This document shows, one piece after another, positions 26,910 to 35,688 of a DNA stretch of 64,000 nt (position 1 is the first letter of the stretch; each line of letters opens with the position of its first letter). The notes under the pieces were generated by a model. The model did not search any database, was not told where the DNA came from, and saw nothing but the letters and a program-made list of their open reading frames with translations. The position numbers were made by a program, and so were the translations under genes. The stretch comes from Methanoculleus sediminis. GTDB taxonomy: Archaea; Halobacteriota; Methanomicrobia; Methanomicrobiales; Methanoculleaceae. The DNA lies in contig NZ_JXOJ01000002.1 of NCBI RefSeq assembly GCF_001017125.1, positions 621,017 through 685,016 on the forward strand, given 5' to 3'.

Positions 26910-28313
26910 CTACACCGGCGGAGAGGCGGAAACAACTCTCTCCTCGTCTTTGACCAGCGGATAGTTCGCCGCCTTCCACCCAATCGTGCCGCCGAGCAGG
27001 TTTATGACGTTTCTAAACCCGTGCTTCTCGAGGATGCTCGCCGCAAGGCTCCCCTTGTACCCGGCATCGCAGTGGACGACGACCCGCTTATCCTCCGGGA
27101 TCTCCTCGATATGCTCCTCGAGATGCCCGACGTAGATGTGATGCGACCCCTGAATGTGACCATCCTCCTCCCGGTGATTGACGTTCCTGACGTCGAGCAC
27201 CCAGATCGACGGGTCGTCCAGGTTCTCGGCGAGGTCGGGAGGAGACCAGGTGCCGGAGCGCTCGACGATCTCGCCCTGCTTGAACCAGGCCGCAAACCCC
27301 CCCGCGAGGTATCCCGAGATGTTGTCGTAGCCGAGCCGCACGAAGTGGCGCACCACGTGATCCAGGTCCAGGTTGAAGTCGTCCACGAGGATGATCGGGC
27401 CCTCGTAGTTTAAGTAGTAGCCCATGTAGAGGGGGAGGCCTTCCCGCCAGATGCTGATGGTCCCGGGGATATGCCCGCCGGCGAAACTCGTCGGGGACCG
27501 GATATCGACGATCTGCGCCATCTTATCCATGAGCGAACGAATCTCCCGGGCCGAATACGCCCGCAGGTGCGGCAGGTTGTAGATCAGGGGCGGCCCTTCC
27601 CGATTGAGTTTTCGCATCATCCTGAAATATTGCGGCTCGTAGAGCCGTTCGCTCACCTTGCGCTCGACGAACTCCTCTTTCGAGAGAGAGAGCAGCCCGT
27701 TCGTCGCCTTCTCAAACCCGATGGTCGTGTACTCCCGGTCGCTGATGTTCCCGCCGCAGACGGATCCCGCGCCGTGGGCGGGGCAGACGATCGCGCTGTC
27801 CGGGAGGGTGAGGAGTTTCTCGTGCAGGCTCGTATACAGCATCTCCGACATCTCCCGCCGCTTATCCTCGCCGGCGAGATCGGTTCTCCCTACATCCCCG
27901 GCGAAGAGCGCGTCGCCGGTAAAGACCATCAGGGGATCCCCGGAGACCGACCGATCGCGGAGCAGGAGCGATATGCTCTCTACGGTATGGCCGGGCGTCT
28001 CCAGAACCTCGAGCTCGAGCGGGCCGAGCGAAAACGTCTCCCCTTCACGGACGCCGGTGCCGAACTTGAAATCCTCCCGGGCGCCGTGCAGGATCTCCGC
28101 CCCGGTCGGGCGGGCGAGCTCCCGGGAGCCGATGACGTAATCCTCGTTCTTGTGCGTCTCGAAGATCTTCGTGATCTTCATGCCCGCGCGCTCGGCGACG
28201 GCCGCGTAGACCAGGCAGTCGCGCCTCGGATCGATGACCGCCGCCTCCCCGCCCGCCCCGACGATGTATGAGTTGTGAGCAAGGATATCGGACTTAATCT
28301 TCTCAAACAACAT
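26910..28313 (-). CDS. Metallo-beta-lactamase fold/rhodanese protein, persulfide-dioxygenase-like
   Basis: A 467-aa protein. Residues 1-240 are a metallo-beta-lactamase fold of the glyoxalase II/ETHE1 type, with CPAHGAGSVCGG and FTGDALFAGDVGRTDL. Two rhodanese domains follow. The last has the active-site cysteine in VVHCDAGYKGSLAAS, and the first lacks an obvious loop cysteine. The usual metal motif HxHxDH reads ETHKNEDYVIGS, so two of the histidines are replaced. Relatives oxidise or move sulfane sulfur. Here the metal chemistry may differ. A TATA box TTTTATATATCC lies at 28369-28380. Confidence 0.85.
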   Translation of the reverse strand: MLFEKIKSDILAHNSYIVGAGGEAAVIDPRRDCLVYAAVAERAGMKITKIFETHKNEDYVIGSRELARPTGAEILHGAREDFKFGTGVREGETFSLGPLELEVLETPGHTVESISLLLRDRSVSGDPLMVFTGDALFAGDVGRTDLAGEDKRREMSEMLYTSLHEKLLTLPDSAIVCPAHGAGSVCGGNISDREYTTIGFEKATNGLLSLSKEEFVERKVSERLYEPQYFRMMRKLNREGPPLIYNLPHLRAYSAREIRSLMDKMAQIVDIRSPTSFAGGHIPGTISIWREGLPLYMGYYLNYEGPIILVDDFNLDLDHVVRHFVRLGYDNISGYLAGGFAAWFKQGEIVERSGTWSPPDLAENLDDPSIWVLDVRNVNHREEDGHIQGSHHIYVGHLEEHIEEIPEDKRVVVHCDAGYKGSLAASILEKHGFRNVINLLGGTIGWKAANYPLVKDEERVVSASPPV

Positions 28314-28422
28314 CCGTATTCATCTCCCGGGTGGTGGAACCCGTTCCGATGAGCCGGGATACGGGGCGGATATATAAAAGGTTTCCGTGGGATACGGAGA
28401 GAGACCGGGCGTCGCCGGCCGC

Positions 28423-30471
28423 TCACTCCTGCCGGACGGCCCTCACCTCGAGGATGCCGCCCACCGCCTTGAACGCATCCTCGAGCTCCTCGAAGTTCGG
28501 GATCCGGGAGCCCCGGAGGATGCGCAGCCCGCTCCTGATGCTGTCGCCGCCGAGCATGCAGCCCACCACCATCTTCTCCGTGTTCCTGGAGAACCGGACG
28601 ATCTCGTTCGCGACGTGCGCCGGATCGACGAGTGTGGTCGGCACGGCGATCACGAACGCGATGTCCCAGAAGTCCTGGTGGCGGATCAGTACGTCGAAGA
28701 GAGCGGCGAACCGGGTGGCGTCGGCGTCCCCGAGGATATCCATGGGATTCGAGTGGTTCCAGAACGGCGGGAGGAACGCATTGAGCTCGCGGAGCACGTC
28801 GTCGGGGAGGTCGACCATATCGACCCCGTACGCCTCGGCGTAGTCGGAGGCGAGGACGGCGAACCCGCCCGCACTGGTGACGGCGATCGCACGTCTCCCT
28901 TTCGGGTAGCCCTCGGAGGCCAGGAGTTCCGCGAGGTTGAAGGCGTCCCGCAGGCTCCGGGCCGGGATCACTCCCGCCTGCCGGAACGCCGCGACGTAAA
29001 CCTCGTAACTCCCGGCAAGCGACCCGGTGTGGGACGACGCCGCGGCCTTGCCCTTCCGGGACGAACCCGACTTCACCGCCACCACCGGCTTTCTTCCGGC
29101 GACCTCGCCGACGATCTGCATAAACCCGCGTCCGTCCTGGATCTCCTCGACGTACAGGGTGACCGACCGGGTCTTCTCGTCCCGCTCGGCAAACCGGAGA
29201 AAATGCTCGAACCCGAGATCCGCCTGGTTGCCGACGCTGATGACGGTCGAGAACCCGAACTCCTCGGGAAGGCTCCAGTCGACGACGGTGGTGATGATCG
29301 CGCCGCTCTGGGAGATGAAGGCGACGTCCCCCGCCCTCGGGGAGACGGGGTCGAACGTTGCGTTGATCCCCATGTGAGGCATCATGATCCCGAGACAGTT
29401 CGGGCCGATGATCCTGATGGAGTGCCGCTTTGCAATCGCCGTGACCTCCTCTTCGAGAACCGCGCCTTCACCGCCGATCTCGCGGAACCCGGCGGTGACG
29501 ATGACCGCGAGACGGACGCCTTTCTTCCCGCACTCCTCCATCACCTCCGGGACGATCCGGGCGGGCACGGCGACGACCGCCCAGTCGACCGGGCCCGGGA
29601 TATCCAGAACGGTGGGGTAGGTCTTCCGCCCGAAGAGTTCGCTTCTCGATGGGTTGACCGGATAGAGGTTCCCGGGGAACGAGAGCAGGTTCCGGAGGAC
29701 GGAGTAGCCCACCTTGTTCGGGCTTGCGGAGGCGCCGATCACGGCAATGGATTCCGGGTAGAAGATGTCCGGGGGTGCCCGAACCCTGAGCCGGGCGGCC
29801 GCGCCCCCGGCGGTATCCCCGACGATGATCCTCGCATCGACGACGCTGACGCCGTTCTCGTAGACGATGACGGGGTTCAGGTCGAACTCCCGGATCCGGG
29901 GGTCTTCGATGAAAGCCTGTGCCATCGCGGCGATGACGCGGACGAGCGCCTCCTCGTCCTTCGGGGGCTCTCCCCGGTATCCCCGGATGAGCCGGTAGCC
30001 TTCAATCTCACGGATCATGGCACGAATCTCGGCGTCGGTGACGGGCAGCACGCGGATGGAGACATCTTCGAGGAGTTCCACCAGTTTCCCCCCGAGACCG
30101 AACGTGATGACCTTCCCGAACGACGGGTCGGTCTTCCCGCCGATCAGCACCTCGAGCCCCGCGGGCATCTCTCTCTCGACGATGATCCCGATGACCGTCG
30201 CCTCCGGGGCACGGGCGGCGGCGTTCTGCATGATTGTTCGGAACGCCTCTTCGGCCCCATCGGGGCTCTCGATCCCGGTGATGACTCCGCCGACGTCGCT
30301 TTTGTGGACGATCTCCGGGGAGATGACCTTCATGACGACGGGATAGCCTATTCGCCCGGCGGCCACCCGTGCATCCCCGGCACTGGCGGCGAGATGATGG
30401 GGCGGCACCGGTATCCCGCACGATTCGAGAAGGCGGTAGCCCTCAGATTCGGTTAACATCCTCTCCGGCAT
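28423..30471 (-). CDS. ADP-forming acetate/acyl-CoA ligase, fused with domains in beta-alpha order
   Basis: A 682-aa enzyme converting acyl-CoA, ADP and phosphate to acid, CoA and ATP. Residues 1-230 are the ATP-grasp (beta) part with YPVVMKVISPEIVHKSDVGG. Residues 240-682 are the CoA-binding and ligase (alpha) part with SIAVIGASASPNKVGYSV, IIGPNCLGI, FISQSGAI and SSHTGSLAGSY. The usual fused enzyme runs alpha then beta. The ATG at 30471 has a CGAGGAA site 7-8 nt upstream. Longer starts at 30546 and 30627 lack one, and a TATA-like ATAATTATT overlaps 30546. Confidence 0.88.
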   Translation of the reverse strand: MPERMLTESEGYRLLESCGIPVPPHHLAASAGDARVAAGRIGYPVVMKVISPEIVHKSDVGGVITGIESPDGAEEAFRTIMQNAAARAPEATVIGIIVEREMPAGLEVLIGGKTDPSFGKVITFGLGGKLVELLEDVSIRVLPVTDAEIRAMIREIEGYRLIRGYRGEPPKDEEALVRVIAAMAQAFIEDPRIREFDLNPVIVYENGVSVVDARIIVGDTAGGAAARLRVRAPPDIFYPESIAVIGASASPNKVGYSVLRNLLSFPGNLYPVNPSRSELFGRKTYPTVLDIPGPVDWAVVAVPARIVPEVMEECGKKGVRLAVIVTAGFREIGGEGAVLEEEVTAIAKRHSIRIIGPNCLGIMMPHMGINATFDPVSPRAGDVAFISQSGAIITTVVDWSLPEEFGFSTVISVGNQADLGFEHFLRFAERDEKTRSVTLYVEEIQDGRGFMQIVGEVAGRKPVVAVKSGSSRKGKAAASSHTGSLAGSYEVYVAAFRQAGVIPARSLRDAFNLAELLASEGYPKGRRAIAVTSAGGFAVLASDYAEAYGVDMVDLPDDVLRELNAFLPPFWNHSNPMDILGDADATRFAALFDVLIRHQDFWDIAFVIAVPTTLVDPAHVANEIVRFSRNTEKMVVGCMLGGDSIRSGLRILRGSRIPNFEELEDAFKAVGGILEVRAVRQE

Positions 30472-30738
30472 GGGTATTCCTCGCGGTAGGCCGATCCTGT
30501 CAGGCACGATCGGCGCCCTGTTGCACGGATTGGTCGGATCGCTCATAATAATTATCCGTCCCGGAGGATTGAGACGGGTTTCCACAAAAAAAATTGCAGA
30601 ACCGGTATGCAGCGGACCGGACTCCATGAAACGGCAGAGGGTGGCCGGGAACGGAGTGCGAACCCGGGGGGGTGCCGTGATCGCACCAGTAAAACTCCTG
30701 TAAATTTAATCTCACCGAATAAACCAAATTTAGAAAGA

Positions 30739-30750
30739 TATAATAAATAG
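30739..30750 (+). promoter_or_regulatory. TATA box of receptor copy 1
   Basis: ATATAATAAATA is centred about 28 nt before the ATG at 30773. The same core (TATAATAAA) precedes copy 2 at 32164-32172, although the upstream sequences differ. Confidence 0.5.
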
Positions 30751-30772
30751 TGCTACAATCATTTTTGATCGT

Positions 30773-31927
30773 ATGATTATGCCAAAATACACCGGAATGC
30801 TCACGGCCGCAGTACTTGCGGCCCTCGTTCTTGTCATGCTCGCCGCAGGGTGCACCGGCACCGGAACCGTCCAGGGCGGCGCCGGCGAGACCGTCACGGT
30901 CACCGACGGCTTCGGCCGGGCGGTCGCCGTCCCGTCGCCCCCGGAGAGCGTCGTCTGCTCGGGGTCCGGGTGCCTGCGCTATCTCGTCTACCTGCAGAGC
31001 CAGGATCTCGCCGTCGGCGTCGACGATATCGAGAAGGAGGGGCGGGCAATCGAAGGCCGGCCCTACGCCCTCGCTTACGGGGCGCAATTCAAGGATCTCC
31101 CCCTGATCGGCGAGTTCCGCGGCAAGGACGACCCGGAGAAGATCCTCGGAATAGGCCCGCAGGTCATCCTCAAGACCGGCTCCACCGGAACGGCATACGC
31201 GACCAGTGCCGGCGACGCAGATAAGCTCGAGGCAAAGACCGGCATCCCGGTCGTGGCGTTCCCCTACGGATCGCTCAGGAACGACGCCGAAAAAGCCGAG
31301 ATGTACACCGGGCTCCGCGTGATGGGGGAGGTCCTCGACAAGCAGGACCGTGCCGAAGAGGTGATCGCCTACATCGAGGCGACGATCGCCGACCTCGAAG
31401 CCCGGACCGCCGACATCCCCGAGAGCGAGCAGAAGACGGCCTACATCGGCGGCGTCTCCTCGGCGGGCGCCCACGGCATCATCTCCACCGAGCCCGCCTA
31501 CCCGCCCTTCCTCTGGGTGAATGCCAAGAACGCCGCCGCAGGACTCGGCACCGCCCACGCCGACGTCGCGAAAGAGGCGCTCGTCGACTGGAACCCCGGA
31601 TACGTCTTCATCGATGTCGGCACGATCCAGATGGAGAACGACGGGGCGATCGGGGAACTGAAGTCCGACCCCGCGCTCCAGGGCCTCTCCGCCGCGAAGG
31701 AAGGCCGTGTTTACGGTGTACTCCCGTACAACTTCTACAGCACGAACTACGAGACCGTGCTCGCCGACGCCTACTTCGTCGGCAAGACCCTCTACCCCGA
31801 CCGGTTCGCCGACATCGACCCCGGGGAGAAGGCGGACGAGATCTACACCTTCTTCATCGGGAAACCGGTCTTCTCCGACCTGAACAGCCAGTACAGGAAT
31901 CTTGGATTCACGGAGATCCCGCTGTAA
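30773..31927 (+). CDS. ABC transporter substrate-binding lipoprotein (BtuF/FepB type), copy 1
   Basis: A 384-aa cell-surface receptor for a metal chelate, such as an iron-siderophore or cobamide. A signal peptide ends in the lipobox LAAGC (Cys about residue 25), and the two-lobed helical-backbone receptor domain follows (VTVTDGFGRAVAVPSPPESVVC near residue 40, then LLVDWNPGYVFID-like lobes). It is very similar to copy 2, with runs of identical DNA. The permease and ATPase genes follow copy 2 only. The ligand cannot be decided from the sequence. CbiZ encoded 19 kb away makes a corrinoid one possibility. Confidence 0.88.
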   Translation: MIMPKYTGMLTAAVLAALVLVMLAAGCTGTGTVQGGAGETVTVTDGFGRAVAVPSPPESVVCSGSGCLRYLVYLQSQDLAVGVDDIEKEGRAIEGRPYALAYGAQFKDLPLIGEFRGKDDPEKILGIGPQVILKTGSTGTAYATSAGDADKLEAKTGIPVVAFPYGSLRNDAEKAEMYTGLRVMGEVLDKQDRAEEVIAYIEATIADLEARTADIPESEQKTAYIGGVSSAGAHGIISTEPAYPPFLWVNAKNAAAGLGTAHADVAKEALVDWNPGYVFIDVGTIQMENDGAIGELKSDPALQGLSAAKEGRVYGVLPYNFYSTNYETVLADAYFVGKTLYPDRFADIDPGEKADEIYTFFIGKPVFSDLNSQYRNLGFTEIPL

Positions 31928-31953
31928 CGGAAGAACGCTCGGGCGGACAGGAC

Positions 31954-31994
31954 GGAAGAGAAGGTATCTACTGCAGAGAGCATCCTTCTCTTCC
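31954..31994 (+). terminator. Strong 11-bp hairpin between the duplicated receptor genes
   Basis: The arms GGAAGAGAAGG (31954-31964) and CCTTCTCTTCC (31984-31994) are perfect complements around a 19-nt loop, 27 nt after the stop of copy 1. There is no T-run directly after it. It may end or stabilise the copy 1 transcript, so that copy 1 can be made without the transporter genes. Confidence 0.55.
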
Positions 31995-32119
31995 CGGCCG
32001 GCACGGCCGGAGCGCGCGGTGTGGCGCCCTGCTCTCATGCTCTCCGGGCATGCGGTCAGGAAGGGCTCCCGAACCCTGAGGAACTACACCGGTTCGGCCG
32101 ATTATCGGCGCAGGTATTA

Positions 32120-32172
32120 CGAATCTAAATCGAGTCACACCTGATAGGTGGCGATTCGATAACTATAATAAA
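32120..32172 (+). promoter_or_regulatory. Promoter and candidate operator of receptor copy 2
   Basis: Nested inverted repeats CGAATC/GATTCG (32120-32125 and 32153-32158) and CACCT-GAT-AGGTG lie directly upstream of a TATA box (TATAATAAA). The predicted transcript start is about 5 nt before the ATG at 32198. The arrangement suggests a repressor site. The regulator is unknown. Confidence 0.45.
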
Positions 32173-32197
32173 CAATGTTACTACTACAGATATTAGT

Positions 32198-33352
32198 ATG
32201 CCACCGTTCCGATACAGAGGAGTCCTCACGGCCGCAACGCTTGCGGCCCTCGTTCTTGTCATGCTCGCCGCAGGGTGCACCGGCACCGGAACCGTCCAGG
32301 GCGGCGCCGGCGAGACCGTCACGGTCACCGACGGCTTCGGCCGGGCGGTCGCCGTCCCGTCGCCGCCGGAGACCGTCGTCTGCTCGGGGTCCGGGTGCCT
32401 CCGCTACCTCGTCTACCTGCAGAGCCAGGACCTCGCCGTCGGCGTCGACGACCAGGAGAAGAAGGACCAGCCGATGGAAGGCCGTCCTTACGCCCTCGCC
32501 TACGGGGCGCAGTTCAAAGACCTCCCCCTGATCGGTGAGTTCCGCGGCAAGGACGACCCGGAGAAGATCCTCGGAATAGGCCCCGCGGTCATCTTCAAGA
32601 CCGGCTCCACCGGAACGGCGTACAGCACCAGCGGCCCCGAGGCCGACAAACTTCAGGAGAGAACCGGCATCCCGGTCGTGGCGTTCCCTTACGGATCGCT
32701 CAGGAACGACGCCGAAAAAGCCGAGATGTATGCCGGGCTCCGCACGATGGGCGAGGTCCTCGATAAGCAGGACCGTGCCGAAGAGGTGATCGCCTACATC
32801 GAGGCGACGATCGCCGACCTCGAAGCCCGGACCGCCGACATCCCCGAGAGCGAGCAAAAAACGGCCTACATCGGCGGCGTCTCTTCGGCGGGCGCCCACG
32901 GCATCATCTCCACCGAGCCCGCCTACCCGCCCTTCCTCTGGGTGAATGCCAAGAACGCCGCCGCAGGACTCGGCACCGCCCACGCCGACGTCGCGAAAGA
33001 GGCGCTCGTCGACTGGGACCCGGAGTACATCTTCGTCGACCTCGGGACGACCCAGCTCGAGAACGACGGGGCGATCGGGGAACTGAAGACCGATCCCGCG
33101 CTCAAGGGCCTCTCCGCCGCGAAGGAAGGCCGTGTTTACGGTGTACTCCCGTACAACTTCTACAGCGTGAACTACGAGACCATCCTTGCCGACGCCTACT
33201 TCATCGGCAAGACCCTCTACCCCGACCGGTTCGCCGACATCGACCCCGGGGAGAAGGCGGACGAGATCTACACCTTCTTCGTCGGGAAACCGGTCTTCGA
33301 CGAGCACAACAACGAGTACCGGAACCTCGGCTTTCAGGAGATCCCGCTCTGA
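32198..33352 (+). CDS. ABC transporter substrate-binding lipoprotein (BtuF/FepB type), copy 2
   Basis: A 384-aa paralogue of the previous receptor with the same lipobox LAAGC and the same domain layout. Differences cluster in patches, for example the segment after GVDD and the C-terminal tail (VFDEHNNEYRNLGFQEIPL). It is followed 30 nt later by the permease gene, so it is the receptor made together with the transporter. The very similar neighbour indicates a recent tandem duplication or ongoing sequence exchange. Confidence 0.9.
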   Translation: MPPFRYRGVLTAATLAALVLVMLAAGCTGTGTVQGGAGETVTVTDGFGRAVAVPSPPETVVCSGSGCLRYLVYLQSQDLAVGVDDQEKKDQPMEGRPYALAYGAQFKDLPLIGEFRGKDDPEKILGIGPAVIFKTGSTGTAYSTSGPEADKLQERTGIPVVAFPYGSLRNDAEKAEMYAGLRTMGEVLDKQDRAEEVIAYIEATIADLEARTADIPESEQKTAYIGGVSSAGAHGIISTEPAYPPFLWVNAKNAAAGLGTAHADVAKEALVDWDPEYIFVDLGTTQLENDGAIGELKTDPALKGLSAAKEGRVYGVLPYNFYSVNYETILADAYFIGKTLYPDRFADIDPGEKADEIYTFFVGKPVFDEHNNEYRNLGFQEIPL

Positions 33353-33382
33353 TGCCGGACTTTGAGAGGAGGAGATAACGAG

Positions 33383-34495
33383 ATGCACTTTGCAGACGGG
33401 GCCATCCCCGCCGACTACATGGGCTACGTGCGCCGAAAGCACCTCTGGATACTCGGGGGCGTGGTCCTCCTCTTTCTCCTCCTGATCGTATCCATATCGG
33501 TCGGCGCGGTGAGCATTCCCCCGTACGAAGTCTTCCTCTCCATCGTGAACGGTATCGTCGATCGGATTAACCTGCTTCTCAACCCCGGCACCGCTCTCAA
33601 CCCATCCAGCACCGACCGGATCGTCTGGAACATCCGCCTCCCGCAGGCGCTTGCCGCGATCGTCGCCGGGGTGGGGCTCTCGGTGGCCGGGGTCGCCATG
33701 CAGTCGATCCTTCGTAACCCGCTCGGGTCGCCGTTCACGCTCGGCATCTCGAACGCCGGCGCCTTCGGGGCGGCCGTCTCGGTCATCGTCCTCGGCACCG
33801 GACAGATGCATTCCACGGTCGCCGACGCCGTCACCTTAAACAACCCCTACGTGACGACGCTGGTGGCGTTCATCTTCTGTCTCCTTGCGACGGCCGTGAT
33901 CCTGCTTATCTCCCGGATACGCGGGGCCTCCCCCGAGGTGATGGTCCTCGCCGGCGTCGCCCTCTCCTCGCTCTTCACGGCGGGGACGATGTTCCTGCAG
34001 TATTTCGCCGACGACACCCAGCTCGCCGCCGTCGTCTTCTGGACGTTCGGCGACGTCGGACGGGCCAGCTGGCAGGAACTCGGGATCATGGCCTTCGTCA
34101 CGATAGCGGCCTCGCTCTACTTCATCGCGAACCGCTGGAACTACAACGCGATCGACGCCGGCGACGAGACCGCAAAGGGCCTCGGCGTCAGCGTTGAGCG
34201 GGTTCGCGACGTCGGGATGGTCGTCGCGGCGCTCGTCTCCGCCGTGATCGTCTCGTTCCTCGGGGTCATCGGCTTCGTGGGGCTCGTCTGCCCGCACATG
34301 GTAAGACGGCTCATCGGCGACGACCAGCGCTACCTGATCCCCGGTTCATGCGTCATGGGCGGGATCCTCCTCCTGGCCTCGGACACGGTCGCCCGGATCA
34401 TCGTGGCTCCCTACATCCTCCCCGTCGCCGTGCTCACGGCATTTTTAGGCGCACCGGTCTTCATCTACCTGCTGCTTAGGGGGTACCGGCGATGA
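33383..34495 (+). CDS. FecCD/BtuC-family ABC transporter permease
   Basis: A 370-aa polytopic membrane protein with about ten hydrophobic segments. It forms the channel for an iron-chelate or cobamide. Typical segments are RLPQALAAIVAGVGLSVAGVAMQ, NPLGSPFTLGISNAGAFGAA and GVIGFVGLVCPHMVRRL with the ATPase-coupling loop. The ATG at 33383 has AGGAGGAG about 9 nt upstream. An upstream in-frame start at 33362 lacks a site. The stop overlaps the ATPase start (ATGA). Confidence 0.93.
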   Translation: MHFADGAIPADYMGYVRRKHLWILGGVVLLFLLLIVSISVGAVSIPPYEVFLSIVNGIVDRINLLLNPGTALNPSSTDRIVWNIRLPQALAAIVAGVGLSVAGVAMQSILRNPLGSPFTLGISNAGAFGAAVSVIVLGTGQMHSTVADAVTLNNPYVTTLVAFIFCLLATAVILLISRIRGASPEVMVLAGVALSSLFTAGTMFLQYFADDTQLAAVVFWTFGDVGRASWQELGIMAFVTIAASLYFIANRWNYNAIDAGDETAKGLGVSVERVRDVGMVVAALVSAVIVSFLGVIGFVGLVCPHMVRRLIGDDQRYLIPGSCVMGGILLLASDTVARIIVAPYILPVAVLTAFLGAPVFIYLLLRGYRR

Positions 34496-35259
34496 TCCTC
34501 GACGTCGACGGCGTGGCGTTCAACTACCGGAGCGCTCCGGTCATCCGGGATATCACGTTCGATCTCCGGCCCCATCAGATTCTCGCGATCCTGGGGCCGA
34601 ACGGTGTCGGGAAGACGACGCTCTTGAAGTGCATGAACGCGATCCTGCGGCCGAGGGCCGGATCCGTCCTCATCGAGGGGGCGGACCTCCTCACCGCCGA
34701 CAGGATGGAGATCGCCCGGAAAGTCGGCTACGTCCCGCAACGGTGCGAGGCGGCCCGATTGACCGTCTTCGACGCCGTCCTCCTCGGCCGCCGGCCGCAT
34801 ATCGGGTGGGACGTGACGGAGAAGGACATCCGGATCGTCGAGGCGGCGATACGGATGCTCAGTCTCGAGAACCTGACGCTCCGATACATCGACGAGATGA
34901 GCGGCGGGGAACTCCAGAAAGTGAGCATCGCGAGAGCGCTCGTGCAGGAGCCCCGGGTGCTGCTCCTCGACGAACCGACGAGCAGCCTCGACCTCAAGAA
35001 CCAGATCGAGATCCTCGGGATCGTCAGGCACGTGACGGCAGAGCACGACGTCGCCGCGGTGATGACGATGCACGACCTGAACATGGCGCTTCGCTACGCC
35101 GACCGGTTCATTCTCTTAAAGGACGGCGTCATCCATGCCGCAGGGGGTTCCGACGTGGTGACGCCGGAGATCATTGAGGCGGTCTACGGCGTCCCCGTAA
35201 CGGTCGAACGATACAACGGGTACCGCTTCGTCGTGCCCCTGGAACCGGAGAGCGCCTGA
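34492..35259 (+). CDS. FecE/BtuD-family ABC transporter ATPase
   Basis: A 255-aa ATP-binding subunit. It has Walker A GPNGVGKTT (about residue 36), the Q-loop at GYVPQR, signature MSGGELQKVSIARAL, Walker B VLLLDEPTSSLDL and the switch histidine in TMHDLN. It is the last gene of the receptor-permease-ATPase operon and is coupled to the permease gene by a 4-nt overlap. Confidence 0.95.
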   Translation: MILDVDGVAFNYRSAPVIRDITFDLRPHQILAILGPNGVGKTTLLKCMNAILRPRAGSVLIEGADLLTADRMEIARKVGYVPQRCEAARLTVFDAVLLGRRPHIGWDVTEKDIRIVEAAIRMLSLENLTLRYIDEMSGGELQKVSIARALVQEPRVLLLDEPTSSLDLKNQIEILGIVRHVTAEHDVAAVMTMHDLNMALRYADRFILLKDGVIHAAGGSDVVTPEIIEAVYGVPVTVERYNGYRFVVPLEPESA

Positions 35260-35331
35260 GATCCAGCCCTTCCAGGCTCATGAAGAGTAACGTATAAGCC
35301 CGCCGTCGCCGATATGCCCGGCCGGGGGCAT

Positions 35332-35664
35332 ATGATACTCGAGACGTTCATCGGAATCGCCGAGATAGTCCTCGGGACGTTCGGGGCGCTCTTTATCGTC
35401 TACGGAGCGGCGATCGCGATCATCGAGCTCCTGGCGCGGGAGACACGCCTCCGAAAGCAGAGTTACCACGACATCAGGTGGTTCTTCACCACGCGCATCC
35501 TGATCGGTCTCGAGTTCTTCGTTGCCGCCGATGTCTTAAAGACGATCCTCGAACCGACACTCGAGGATCTGACCATCCTCGGGGCGCTCGTCGCCATCAG
35601 GACCGTCGTAAGTTACTTCCTTGGACAGGAGGTGAAAGAACTTCCCGAGGAGAGAAAGTTGTAA
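35332..35664 (+). CDS. DUF1622 membrane protein
   Basis: A 110-aa integral membrane protein with about three hydrophobic segments (IAEIVLGTFGALFIVYGAAIAIIELLA, then FFTTRILIGLEFFVAADVLKTIL and ILGALVAIRTVVSYFLG). The family is widespread and uncharacterised. The start at 35332 fits a TATA box (CGTATAAG) near 35291-35298. An ATG at 35314 would be too close to the promoter. Confidence 0.8.
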   Translation: MILETFIGIAEIVLGTFGALFIVYGAAIAIIELLARETRLRKQSYHDIRWFFTTRILIGLEFFVAADVLKTILEPTLEDLTILGALVAIRTVVSYFLGQEVKELPEERKL

Positions 35665-35688
35665 AAGGGGGTTTGGCGGGGCTTTCAG

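Noticed and set aside
33383-33430. Resemblance of the permease N-terminus (MHFADGAIP) to CbiM-type cobalt transporters
   Set aside because: The rest of the protein is clearly FecCD/BtuC. The short match is probably chance.
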